From the NCBI RefSeq assembly GCF_014649015.1, contig NZ_BMSF01000010.1, positions 276,431 to 340,430 of the forward strand: DNA of 64,000 nucleotides, given 5' to 3'. Below, in pieces: positions 24,296 to 34,000 of the stretch. The notes below the pieces were generated by a model. The model had not been told where the DNA came from, did not search any database, and saw only the letters and a program-made list of their open reading frames with translations. Position numbers and translations under genes: made by a program. Every line of letters begins with the position of its first letter. The first letter of the stretch is position 1. Origin of the DNA: Streptomyces narbonensis. Lineage in GTDB: Bacteria; Actinomycetota; Actinomycetes; Streptomycetales; Streptomycetaceae.

Positions 24296-25714
24296 TCAGC
24301 GCGCGGCGGTGTGGAGGGCGGCGGGCAGGTCGCCCCACAGGTGAGCCGTGGTCTCGACGCCCTTCATGAGGAGATCGAGCTCGATCTTCTCGTTGGGGGC
24401 GTGCCAGCCGTCGGACGGGACGGAGATGCCCAGGAACAGTACGGGCGCGTCCAGGACGTCCTGGAGGTCGGCGGCCGGTCCCGAGCCGCCCTCGCGGGTG
24501 TAGCGGACCTTGGCACCGTCGAAGGCGCGGCTCATGGCCCCGGCCACGGCCTTGAGGGCGGGGTGGTCGAGGGGGGTGAGGCAGGGGCGGGTCGGGGCCC
24601 CGAAGACGATCTCGTACCGGATGCCGGCGGGGACGAGCCCGGACAGCCAGTCCCGTACGGCGAGCTCGATCTTGCCCGGGTCCTGGCCGGCGACCAGCCG
24701 GAACGACAGCTTCAGCTGGGCGGAGGCGGGGACGATCGTCTTGCCGCCGGGGCCCTGGTAGCCGCCGCCGATGCCGTTGACCTCGGCGGTGGGGCGGGCC
24801 CAGACCCGCTCCAGGGTGGTGAAGCCGGCCTCGCCGAGCGTGCCGTGGGACTTGGCCGTACGCAGCCAGGCGTCCTCGTCGAAGGGGAGCTCGGCGACGA
24901 GGGCGCGCTCGGCGTCGGAGAGCTCGGTGACGCCCTCGTAGAAGCCGGGGATCGCGACGCGCTCGGTCTCGTCGTGGAGGGCGGCGACGATCCGGCCGGC
25001 GACGGTGGCCGGGTTGGGCACGGCACCGCCGAAGGAGCCGGAGTGGATGTCCTGGTCGGGGCCGTACAGCTCGATCTCGCAGTCGGCGACCCCGCGCATG
25101 CCGGTGCACACGGTGGGGGTCGTCTCGGACCACATGCCGGTGTCGGAAACGATCACGGCGTCGGCGGCGAGCCGCTCGGCGTGGGTCTCGACGAGCTCGC
25201 GGAAGTGCGGCGAACCGGACTCCTCCTCGCCCTCCACGATCAGCTTCAGGTTGACGGCGGGGGCGGTGCGGCCGGTCGCGGCGAGGTGTGCGCGGACCCC
25301 GAGTGTGTGGAAGAACACCTGCCCCTTGTCGTCGGCGGCGCCCCGCGCGTACATCCGGCCGTCGATGACGGTCGGCTCGAAGGGCTCCGTGTGCCAGCCG
25401 TCCTCGCGGGCCGCGGGCTGGACGTCGTGGTGGCCGTAGACGAGGACCGTCGGGGCGTCCGGGTCTCCGGACGGCCACTCGGCGAAGACCGCCGGGGCGC
25501 CGTCCGTCTCCCACACCTCGACCGTGGCGAAGCCGGTCTCCGTGAGCTTGGCGGCGAGCCACTGGGCGCTGCGGCGTACGTCCCCGGCGCGGTCCGGCTG
25601 CGCCGAGACGGAGGGGATGCGCAGCCACTCGGCGAGGTCGCCGAGGAAGGTGGCGCGATGCTGCTCGATGTACGTACGCACGGCGTGGACGGCGCTGTCC
25701 GGGGTCTCGCTCAT
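24296..25714 (-). CDS. M20-family metallo-dipeptidase
   Basis: The 472-aa protein has the M20 metal-site blocks VLVYGHHDVQPA, RGAADDKGQVFFH, VEGEEESGSPHF, SDTGMW and, near the end, HAPNEKIELDLLMKG. The insertion domain includes DIHSGSFGGAVPNP. This is the CNDP-like dipeptidase architecture, cleaving dipeptides with two zinc ions in the cytosol. The ATG at 25714 starts MSETPDSAVHAVR. It lies 10 nt downstream of the AdnB-like helicase gene, so it may be read from the same transcript. Confidence 0.93.
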   Translation of the reverse strand: MSETPDSAVHAVRTYIEQHRATFLGDLAEWLRIPSVSAQPDRAGDVRRSAQWLAAKLTETGFATVEVWETDGAPAVFAEWPSGDPDAPTVLVYGHHDVQPAAREDGWHTEPFEPTVIDGRMYARGAADDKGQVFFHTLGVRAHLAATGRTAPAVNLKLIVEGEEESGSPHFRELVETHAERLAADAVIVSDTGMWSETTPTVCTGMRGVADCEIELYGPDQDIHSGSFGGAVPNPATVAGRIVAALHDETERVAIPGFYEGVTELSDAERALVAELPFDEDAWLRTAKSHGTLGEAGFTTLERVWARPTAEVNGIGGGYQGPGGKTIVPASAQLKLSFRLVAGQDPGKIELAVRDWLSGLVPAGIRYEIVFGAPTRPCLTPLDHPALKAVAGAMSRAFDGAKVRYTREGGSGPAADLQDVLDAPVLFLGISVPSDGWHAPNEKIELDLLMKGVETTAHLWGDLPAALHTAAR

Positions 25715-25724
25715 GCCTCCGAGC

Positions 25725-28700
25725 CTATCCGGCGCCGGGGGGTGCCTCGGCAAGGAGGAGGGCCTCCAGCTCCGCACGCCCCGGCAGGCGGGCGGGGCGG
25801 GCGACCTCACCCGTCCGGACGTAGACGAAGGCGGCCGTGACGTCCTCGGGTGCGAGGCCGTGCTGCTCGGCCCAGGCGAGCCGGTAGATCGCGAGCTGGA
25901 GGGGGTCGGCGGTGCGGTGGTGGCTGGTCTTCCAGTCGACGATCTCGTACGCGCCGGTGTCCGGGTCCCGGTAGACGGCGTCGATCCGGCCCCGGACGAC
26001 CCGGCCCGCGAGCGTGAGGTGGACGGGGACCTCGACGCGGTACGGGGAGCGGTGGGCGTACGGCGTGCGGCCGAAGGCCTCCTTGAGGGAGTCGAGGTCC
26101 CGCTCGTCGAGGATCTCGGGCTCTCCGGCGAAGTCCTCGCCGCCGGGCAGCTCCTCCGGGCCGAGGAACGGCAGCGGCAGCTCCTCGAAGCGGGACTCCA
26201 CCCAGGCGTGGAAGCGGGTGCCCCGGCGGGCCGCGGGCTGCGGCGGCTTGGGCATGGGGCGGGCCAGGTCCTGGGCGAAGCCGTCGGGGTCGGCGGCGAG
26301 GCGCAGCACCTGGGAGGCGGACAGGTAGGCGGGCAGCAGGACGTCCCGGGTCGTCGCGCGGGCGCGGCGGAGTTCGGTGGTGAGCGCGGTGAGGTCGCGG
26401 TCCCAGGAGGCGATGGTGCGGGCGTCCTCGGGGGTGAGGTGGTTGTACGGCTCCTCCGAGGGCGCCTCGGGCTCCCTCGGCGGCGGGACCGCGTCCTTGT
26501 GGAGGTCCTCCGGGAGGGTCTCTTCGTCCCAGAAGGGTTCCTCCTCCTCGGGCCAGTGGTCCTGGGGGAACGGTTCCGAGCGGTGGGGCGCTGCGCTGGG
26601 GGCGTTGTGCCCACCCGTTCCGCCTTGCGGAACGTATGCCCACAACGCGGTGCGGACGAGACCCGCCGCCTCCTGGCGGCGCCTGAAGGACTCCGCGTCC
26701 AGTGGCAGTGGCCAGGCCCGGTCACGGTCCGGTTCCGCCAGGGACGGGTTCTCCGTGTCCGGTTCCGGTTCTTCCGCCCAGGACTCGATGTCGCCGTGGC
26801 CGGCCTCACAGTGTTCGTACAGGGCCTGGAGGAAGGCCGAGGGGCCCCGGGGCTTCTTCTGGGACGGGCCCCACCAGTGGGCCGAGCCGAGGAGGAGGGA
26901 GCGGGGGCGCGTGAAGGTGACGTAGCCGAGGCGGAGCTCCTCCGTGTGCTGGTGGTCCCGCATGGCGTTCTTGAACGACGTGAGGGACTTGGCGTCCCAG
27001 GAGTCGATCCCCGGCAGCGTCTCCGCGTCGCCGCGCAGGGCGTGCGGGAGCACCTGGGGCTGCGAGGTCCAGGCCTCTCGGGCGCGGGCGCTCGGGAACG
27101 CTCCTGCGACGAGACCGGGGGCGGCGACGACGTCCCACTCCAGGCCTTTGGACTTGTGGGCGGTGAGGACCTTCACCGTGTTCTCGCCGCCCGGGAGGGC
27201 GTTGTCGAGGCCCTTCTCGAACTGGACCGCCGTGCGCAGGAAGCCGAGGAAGGCGAGCAGGCTCGCCTCGCCGTCGAGGGAGGCGAAGCCGGCGGCGATG
27301 TCCAGGAAGTTCGAGAGGGTCTCGCGGCGGCGGGCGGCCAGCGCGTGCGGGGAGGCCGAGAGCTCGACCTCCAGGCCGGTCGCGGCGAGAATCCGGTGCA
27401 GGACGTCCATGAGCGGGTCGGCGAGCGAGGTGCGCAGGGCGCGCAGCTCGGCGGCGAGGCGGGCGAAGCGGACCCGGGCCTCGGCGGAGAAGGGCAGGCC
27501 GTCGTCGGCGGCGCCGCCGGAGTCCAGGAAGGTGTCGAGCGCGTCGGCGAGCGAGACGACCTCCGCCGGGTCGACGCCCTCGACGGCGGCGGCGAGCCGC
27601 TGCTCGGGGTCCGGGTCGCCGGCGCCGCGGTGAACGAGGAGGCGGGCGCGGCGGCCGAGGAGGGCCAGGTCGCGGGGGCCGATCCGCCAGCGGGGGCCGG
27701 TGAGGAGGCGGACGAGGGAGGCGTTGGCCCCCGGGTCCTGGAGGACCTCGCAGACGGCGACGAGGTCGGCGATCTCGGGCAGGTGGAGGAGGCCGGAGAG
27801 GCCGACGACCTCGACGGGCACGTCACGGGCGACGAGCGCGGCGTGGATCGCGGGGAAGTCGGTGGCGGTCCGGCACAGGACGGCGATCTCACCGGGCTCT
27901 CGGCCGGTGCGGACGAGGTGGGCGAGGGAGTCGGCCAGCCAGTCGATCTCCTCGGCGTGGGTGGGGAGGAGCGCGATGCGGACGCTGCCGTCCTGCTCGG
28001 CGCCCGGCGCGGGGCGCAGGGCCTCCACGCCCGCGTGCATGGCGCGCAGGGGGGCGGCGAGGCCGTTGGCGAGGTCGAGGAGCCGGCCGCCGCTGCGCCG
28101 GTTCTCGGAGAGCGAGTAGCGGCTCGCGGGGGTGCCGTCGGCGTGCGGGAAGTGCTCGGGGAAGTCGTCCAGGTTGGCGACGGAGGCACCGCGCCAGCCG
28201 TAGATGGCCTGGCAGGGGTCGCCGACGGCGGTGACCGCGTGTCCGGTGGCGATGCCGGTGGGGCCCTGGCCGAAGAGGCCGGAGAGCAGCAGTCGCTGGG
28301 CGACGGAGGTGTCCTGGTACTCGTCGAGGAGGACGACCCGGAACTCCTCGCGCAGCAGGGCCCCGACCTCGGGCCGGGTGGTGGCGAGCTCGGCGGAGAG
28401 GGCGATCTGGTCGCCGAAGTCGAGCAGGTCGCGGGAGCGCTTGGCGGCGCGGTAGCGGACGACGAGGTCGAGCAGCTCGCGACGGGCGGCGGTGGCCTCG
28501 GGGATCTTGCGCAGTTCGGCGTTGCTGAGCTTGGCGCCGGCGAGCGTGGTCAGCAGCTCGGAGTCGTACGCCCTGAGGTCCCGGGGCCGTACGAGGTGCT
28601 CGGCGAGCTCGCCGTCGAGGGCGAGGAGGTCGGTGACGAGGGTCGGGAAGGACTTGGTCAGCGCCGGGTACGGGCCGGGGGCCTCGCGCAGCACGCGCGC

Positions 28701-29135
28701 GGCGAGCTGGTAGCGGGTGGCGTCGGCGAGGAGCCGGGCGGTGGGCTCCAGACCGATGCGGAGGCCGTGGTCGGTGAGGAGCTGTCCGGCGAAGGCGTGG
28801 TACGTGGAGATGCGGGGCTCGCCGGGGGGCTCGTCCGGGTCGATGACGTCGGGATCGGTCACCCCGGCTCGGACGAGGGCGGTGCGGACGCGCTCGGCGA
28901 GTTCGCCGGCGGCCTTGTTGGTGAAGGTGAGGCCCAGGACCTGCTCGGGGGCGACCTGTCCCGTACCGACCAGCCAGACCACGCGGGCGGCCATGACCGT
29001 CGTCTTGCCGGAGCCGGCTCCGGCCACGACGACCTGCGGGGCGAGCGGCGCGGTGATGCAGGCCGTCTGCTCCGGGGTGAACGGGATGCCGAGGAGCTCC
29101 TTGAGCTGCTCGGGGTCGGTGAGGTGTGCGGTCAC
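25725..29135 (-). CDS. adnB: AdnB-like UvrD/RecB helicase-nuclease subunit
   Basis: The 1136-aa protein has Walker A VAGAGSGKTT (about 34-43), motif II VLLDEYQDTS and motif III GDPCQAIYGWRGA. A C-terminal RecB-type nuclease shows GRIDAVYRD, EIVDWKT and QLAIYRLAW. AdnAB is the actinobacterial two-motor machine that resects double-strand breaks; by synteny this is the B subunit (Rv3201c), lacking the Fe-S cysteines of its partner. A linker (about residues 810-870) contains an embedded palindromic repeat (26604..26646). The GTG at 29135 is the likely start, though its ribosome site is weak. Two exported-protein genes separate it from adnA. Confidence 0.85.
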   Translation of the reverse strand: MTAHLTDPEQLKELLGIPFTPEQTACITAPLAPQVVVAGAGSGKTTVMAARVVWLVGTGQVAPEQVLGLTFTNKAAGELAERVRTALVRAGVTDPDVIDPDEPPGEPRISTYHAFAGQLLTDHGLRIGLEPTARLLADATRYQLAARVLREAPGPYPALTKSFPTLVTDLLALDGELAEHLVRPRDLRAYDSELLTTLAGAKLSNAELRKIPEATAARRELLDLVVRYRAAKRSRDLLDFGDQIALSAELATTRPEVGALLREEFRVVLLDEYQDTSVAQRLLLSGLFGQGPTGIATGHAVTAVGDPCQAIYGWRGASVANLDDFPEHFPHADGTPASRYSLSENRRSGGRLLDLANGLAAPLRAMHAGVEALRPAPGAEQDGSVRIALLPTHAEEIDWLADSLAHLVRTGREPGEIAVLCRTATDFPAIHAALVARDVPVEVVGLSGLLHLPEIADLVAVCEVLQDPGANASLVRLLTGPRWRIGPRDLALLGRRARLLVHRGAGDPDPEQRLAAAVEGVDPAEVVSLADALDTFLDSGGAADDGLPFSAEARVRFARLAAELRALRTSLADPLMDVLHRILAATGLEVELSASPHALAARRRETLSNFLDIAAGFASLDGEASLLAFLGFLRTAVQFEKGLDNALPGGENTVKVLTAHKSKGLEWDVVAAPGLVAGAFPSARAREAWTSQPQVLPHALRGDAETLPGIDSWDAKSLTSFKNAMRDHQHTEELRLGYVTFTRPRSLLLGSAHWWGPSQKKPRGPSAFLQALYEHCEAGHGDIESWAEEPEPDTENPSLAEPDRDRAWPLPLDAESFRRRQEAAGLVRTALWAYVPQGGTGGHNAPSAAPHRSEPFPQDHWPEEEEPFWDEETLPEDLHKDAVPPPREPEAPSEEPYNHLTPEDARTIASWDRDLTALTTELRRARATTRDVLLPAYLSASQVLRLAADPDGFAQDLARPMPKPPQPAARRGTRFHAWVESRFEELPLPFLGPEELPGGEDFAGEPEILDERDLDSLKEAFGRTPYAHRSPYRVEVPVHLTLAGRVVRGRIDAVYRDPDTGAYEIVDWKTSHHRTADPLQLAIYRLAWAEQHGLAPEDVTAAFVYVRTGEVARPARLPGRAELEALLLAEAPPGAG
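26604..26646. repeat. REP-like imperfect palindrome inside adnB
   Basis: GTTGTG ... CGTTCCGC / GCGGAACG ... CACAAC makes an interrupted hairpin with an internal loop (CCCACC against TATGCC). A near-identical element lies at 33114..33157 inside adnA. Here it is read through in frame, in a linker that looks disordered. Confidence 0.8.
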
Positions 29136-29221
29136 CTCAAAGAGGCTAACGCGGCCCACCGACAGTGCGGCCGCGCGCGGGATCCCCGACCGGCCGGGCG
29201 CGGCTCACGCTGTGGTCCGGA

Positions 29222-30088
29222 TCACGCGCTCGTGCCCTCGTCCAGCTTCGACAGGTCCACCGTCTCGTCGGCGGGCGGGACGGTCACGTCCACGGGTTCG
29301 TCGAACTCGGAGAGCGTCATGGAGCCGGGTTCCTCGCCGCCCGTCTTGTCGATCTTGAGGATGTACGGCTTTCCCTCCTGGGAGACGGAGACGGTGGTGG
29401 TCTCGGGTGCGGCCGTCTCCTCGGCGCTCGTCTCGTCGCCGGTGTCTTTCTTCACGAGCGTCGCGACGGGGGTGCCGTCCACCTCGCCGTCGGGCCCGCG
29501 CTTCAGGTCGCCCGGCGCCCCCTTCTCCTCGTCCAGGGAGGCGAGGAGGCCTTCCAGGTCGCAGACCTCGCTGAGGTCACTGGCGCCCGCCTGCCCCGGG
29601 GCGATCTTCAGCCAGCGGCCCTTGACGAGCTCGATCGTGGCGTCGATCTGCCCCTCGGGCACGCCCTGGCCGGCCATGGAGACGCGCCAGAAGGCCTCGT
29701 CGCCCTTCATGTACGTGAAGTCGTCGACGCGGCGCAGTTCGGAGGTGCCGCCGCCGATCTTCATCAGGCCGGTGCACTCGTCGCGCTCGTTGACGGCGAA
29801 GTCGATGTCCAGCGCCTCGCCGTCGGTCACGACCCGGCCCGTCATGCGGAGCGAGGTCGCGGACTGGGTGGCGGTGACCGCCCGGTCCGCGATCTCCTCC
29901 GGGGTGAGGTCCGCGAAGGGATCCGGTGAGGGGGAGGGGGCGAGCGCCAACGCGAGGGGTGCGGCCTCCTGGACCGCCGCCCCGGCCGCTGTCGGGGGCG
30001 CCGCCCAGGCCGCCGCGGACGCGGGTCCCGCGACGGCGACGGCGGCACAGACGACGGCTGCGGCGCGGAGCTTTCGGTGGGACGCCAT
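29222..30088 (-). CDS. Secreted protein, paralogue of the adjacent lipoprotein
   Basis: The 288-aa protein begins with a Sec-type signal (MASHRKLRAAAVVCAAVAVA, cleavage probably after an Ala near 25-30). No lipobox fits. The mature part carries motifs shared with the next gene: DPFADLTPEEIADRAV, FTYMKGDEAFWRVS, LVKGRWLKI and a C-terminal VDVTVPPADETVDLSKL. A LolA/LppX-like beta fold that binds a hydrophobic ligand is plausible but not shown. It follows its paralogue by 79 nt. Confidence 0.82.
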   Translation of the reverse strand: MASHRKLRAAAVVCAAVAVAGPASAAAWAAPPTAAGAAVQEAAPLALALAPSPSPDPFADLTPEEIADRAVTATQSATSLRMTGRVVTDGEALDIDFAVNERDECTGLMKIGGGTSELRRVDDFTYMKGDEAFWRVSMAGQGVPEGQIDATIELVKGRWLKIAPGQAGASDLSEVCDLEGLLASLDEEKGAPGDLKRGPDGEVDGTPVATLVKKDTGDETSAEETAAPETTTVSVSQEGKPYILKIDKTGGEEPGSMTLSEFDEPVDVTVPPADETVDLSKLDEGTSA

Positions 30089-30167
30089 GCGAGCCTCCTC
30101 GCGGATTCCCCGGCCCCTGTCCACCAGGGTCGCCCCACGCGCGCGTGCCCGCGACCGGACGGGGCGG

Positions 30168-30923
30168 TCAGGAGGCGCCGGCGAGCTCCGCCATGTCGAC
30201 GACCTGGTCGGCCGGGGGCGCGGTGACCGTGATCGGCTTGTCGTAGTCGCTGAAGGTGACCGTGCCGGGCTCCTTGCCGCCGGCCTCCACGACACGGAGG
30301 ACGAACGGCTTGGCGGAGTCCTTGGCCACGTAGAAGGTGGTGGTCTCGCCCTTCGTGCCCTTCTTCGTCAGCACGGCGGCGGGCGTGCCGTCTACGTCGG
30401 CGTCCTCGCCGCGGGTCAGGCCCTTGCGCGGCGTGTCCTCGTCCATGTCCTTGACGATGGTCTTGAGGTCGCAGAAGGCGTCGGGGCCTTCGTCTCCGGC
30501 GGGCATCTTCATCCAGCGGCCCTTGAGCAGCGCGGTCATCGCGCCGTCCTCCTCCGAGGAGTCGCCCTCCCCGCCGGCGGTGGAGCTCCAGAAGGCCTCG
30601 TCGCCCTTCATGTAGCTGAAGCCGCCGGTGCCGATCATCTCGGCCTTGCCGCCCTTGGCGGCCTCCATCGTGCCCTGGCAGGAGCCCTTGCTGTCGACGG
30701 AGAGATCGACCGTCATCTCCTCGCCGTCGGTCTTGCCCTTGCCGTTCATGTGGAAGGCGGTGGCCGCCTTCGTCGTCGCGACCGCCTTGTCGGCGATGGC
30801 GTCGGCCGTGAGGCCGGCGAAGGGGTCCGCGGCCTTGTCGTCGCCCTGGGAACAACCCGTGACGCCCGCGACCACGGCCGCGCAGACCGTCGCCGCAACC
30901 CAGAGCTTCCGATTGGCCTTCAT
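30168..30923 (-). CDS. Lipoprotein, LolA/LppX-like (tentative)
   Basis: The 251-aa protein has a signal peptide and lipobox VTGC (Cys24). The mature domain shares DPFAGLTADAIADKAV, FSYMKGDEAFWSS, LLKGRWMKMPAG and VTVTAPPADQVVDM-type segments with its neighbour. A strong GAGGGAG lies before the ATG. Such proteins resemble Streptomyces lipoproteins with an LppX_LprAFG-like fold. The pair is inserted between adnA and adnB on the same strand; no functional tie to DNA repair is evident. Confidence 0.85.
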   Translation of the reverse strand: MKANRKLWVAATVCAAVVAGVTGCSQGDDKAADPFAGLTADAIADKAVATTKAATAFHMNGKGKTDGEEMTVDLSVDSKGSCQGTMEAAKGGKAEMIGTGGFSYMKGDEAFWSSTAGGEGDSSEEDGAMTALLKGRWMKMPAGDEGPDAFCDLKTIVKDMDEDTPRKGLTRGEDADVDGTPAAVLTKKGTKGETTTFYVAKDSAKPFVLRVVEAGGKEPGTVTFSDYDKPITVTAPPADQVVDMAELAGAS

Positions 30924-31063
30924 GCGTGTACTCCCTCAGCGTTCGTTCACAGCCGTCTTCACAGACTGTCTTCACGGCGGCCTTATGCGGGCCGCCGTGA
31001 AGACCGACGCGTGAGGGCGAGCAAAGGGTGCACGAAGCGGAGCGTGATGCTCCGCACATGTCG

Positions 31064-34000
31064 TCATTCGACGATCTGGCGGCCCTCCGGCTGGGCGCTG
31101 CACGAGGCGCGGAAGGCGCAGTTCGCGCAGTGCCCGCCGGTCGTGGGCGTGAAGCGCTCGTCGAGGACTCGGCCGGCGGCGGTGGCGAGCAGGTCCCCGA
31201 CCCACTCCCCTTCCAGGGGTTCCTGGGCCTGGACCTTGGGCAGGGCGTCCCCGCCCTCCTTCTTCGGGGCGGCCTGCCTCAGCTGGACGAGTTCGGCGCC
31301 GCCCGGCTCCGGCCGGTGCCCGTCGAAGACCTCGTCGAGGGCTCCCTCCCGGACCGCGAGCTGGTAGACGGCGAGCTGCGGGTGGTGGGCGACCTCGTCC
31401 CGGGTGGGCGCGGACTTGCCGGTCTTGAAGTCGACGACGTACGCGCGGCCCTGCTCGTCGGTCTCGACGCGGTCCATGGAGCCGCGGATGCGGACCGCGT
31501 ACTCCCCCGCCTCCAGGGTCACGTCGAAGCCGTGCTCGGAGGCGGCGGGGGTGCGGCCGCCGCGGTCCATGACGTGCCATTGCAGGAAGCGTTCGAGTGC
31601 CACGCGCGCGTGGGCCTTCTCCTGGGCCGACTTCCAGGGCGCGTCGAAGGCGAGGGCGTCCCAGACGGAGTCCAGGCGGGCCATCAGGACGTCGAGGTCG
31701 GCCGGGGTGCGGCCGGAGGCGACCTCGTCGGCGAGGACGTGCACGACGTTGCCGAAGCCCTGCGCGGCGGTGGCCGGGGCCGCGGCCTTGACCTCGCGCC
31801 CCAGGAACCACTGGAGGGAGCAGGTGGTGGCGAGGTTCTCCAGGGCGCTCGGCGACAGGGCGACGGGCGCTTCGCGGTCGCGCAGCGGCACCGTGCTGTG
31901 CGTCGGCTCGAAGAGTCCCCACCAGCGGTCCGGGTGCGCGGCCGGCACCAGCGGCTGGCCGTCCTCGTCGGTGAGCGCGGCGAGGGAGGCGAGGCGGTGG
32001 GCGGCGGCGTCGCGGAGCGCGGGCGAGGCGGCCGGGTCGACGGTCGTCGCCCGGAGCTCGGCGACCAGGGCGGAGACGGCGAGGGGGCGGCGGGGGCGGC
32101 CGGGCACCTCCTTCGGCTCGGCGCCGAACTCGGTGAGGAACCGTGAGGGCTGGTCCCCGTCCTCCGCCGGTGCCTTCACGGCGGTGACGACGAGGCGGTC
32201 GCGGGCGCGGGTGGCGGCCACGTAGAAGAGGCGGCGCTCCTCGGCGAGCAGGGCGCCCGGTGTGAGGGGCTCGGCGAGGCCGTCGCGGCCGATGCGGTCG
32301 GCTTCGAGGAGGGAGCCGCGGCGGCGCAGGTCGGGCCAGAGGCCCTCCTGGACGCCGGCGACGACGACGAATCCCCATTCGAGGCCCTTGGAGCGGTGGG
32401 CGGTCATGAGGCGGACGGCGTCGGGGCGGGTGTGGCGGCGGGTGAGGGTGTCGGCGGCGATGTCCTGGGCGTCGAGCTCTTCGAGGAAGTTGAGGACACC
32501 ACGGCCGCCGACGCGTTCCTCGGCGCGGGCGGCGGTCTCGAAGAGCGCGCAGACGGCGTCGAGGTCGCGGTCGGCGTTGCGCCCGGCGGGGCCGCCGCGG
32601 AGGGCGGCGCGCTCCAGGCGGCCGGGCCAGGGGGTGCCGTTCCAGAGCACCCAGAGTGCCTCCTCGGCGGTGCCGCCGGCGTCGAGGAGCGTACGGGTCT
32701 CCTGGAGGAGCTTGCCCAGGCGCTGGGCGCCGCGGGCGTAGGCGGGGTCGTGGGCGACGAGGCGCTCGGGCTCGGCGAGGGCGCGGGCGAGGAGGACGTC
32801 GGAGGGGGGCGGGACCTTGTTGCCCGCGGCGCGCTCCTCGTCGCGGAGGGCGCGGCCGAGGCGGCGGAGGTCGGCGGGGTCGACGCCGGCGAGGGGTGAG
32901 GCGAGGAGTTCCTGCGCGGTCTCCACGGGGAGCCATCCGGCGGTGGCGGTGGCGGTGGCGTCGGTTGCGGGCTCCGGCTGCGCCGGGGCGTCGCCGTCGG
33001 GCGCGGGTCCGGGTGCGGCGGGCGCGGCGGGGGCGGACGCGGGCGCGGGCACGGGCGCGGCGGGCGCGGGCGCGTGGGGCGACGGGGGCGCCGACGGTGC
33101 GGCGCCGTGGGTGGTTGTGCCCACCCGTTCCGCCCCGGCGGAACGCATGCCCACAACGAGATCCGGCGAGAGCGCGGGCTCGGCCGCGGCCAGGTCCGAC
33201 GAGAGCGCGGGCTCGGCCACGGCCAGGTCCGACGAGAGCGCGGGCTCGGCCACGGCCAGGTCCGACGAGTGTGCGGTGTGGTGGGGCTTCGCCACCGCGC
33301 GGAGGGCCAGGAGCAGGGGGGAGACCGCCGGCTCGTGGCGGAGGGGGGTGTCCGCGGCGTCCGTCTCGACCGGGACGCCCGCCGAGGTGAGGGCGCGGCG
33401 GAGGGACGGGAGGGTGGCGGCGGCTCGGGTGAGGACGGCCATGTCCTGCCAGGGGACGCCGTCCTCCAGGTGTGCCCGGCGCAGCAGGTCGGCGATGTTC
33501 TCGGCCTCCGCCGAGGCCGTGGGGTACGTGTAGGCCTCGGCCCGGCCGCCCGGGCGGGCCGGCGTCAGCTCGCGGTGCGCGCGGACCTTTTCGGAGGGGA
33601 GCCGGGTCAGCGGCATGCGCTGGGTGAGCAGCCTCGTCGCGCCGAGGAGCTCGGCGCCCGCGCGGCGCGAGGTGCCCAGGACCTTGACGGCCGCGCCGCC
33701 GAAGGCGTCCGGAAAGTCGAGGATGCCGTTCACGTCGGCGCCCCGGAAGGCGTAGATGGACTGGTCCGGGTCGCCGAAGGCGACGACCGTGGGCCCGCCC
33801 GTCGCCCGCTCGCCGCCCCGCACGGACGCCCGGCGGGCGGCCCCGGTCGCCTCGCCCGTGAGGGCGTGCAGGAGCCGGACCTGCGCCGGGTCGGTGTCCT
33901 GGTACTCGTCGACGTAGATCGCGTCGTACCCGGGCAGGCGGGCGCTCCTCGCGAGCGGTACGGCCCGGTGGACGAGTTCCGTGTAGTCGAGGACGCCCTG

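Noticed and set aside
25524..31367. A 1947-codon open frame on the plus strand antisense to the helicase and M20 genes
   Set aside because: It has no recognisable domains, extreme Gly/Arg/Val composition, and mirrors minus-strand genes with clear motifs. Such frames are a by-product of high third-position GC.
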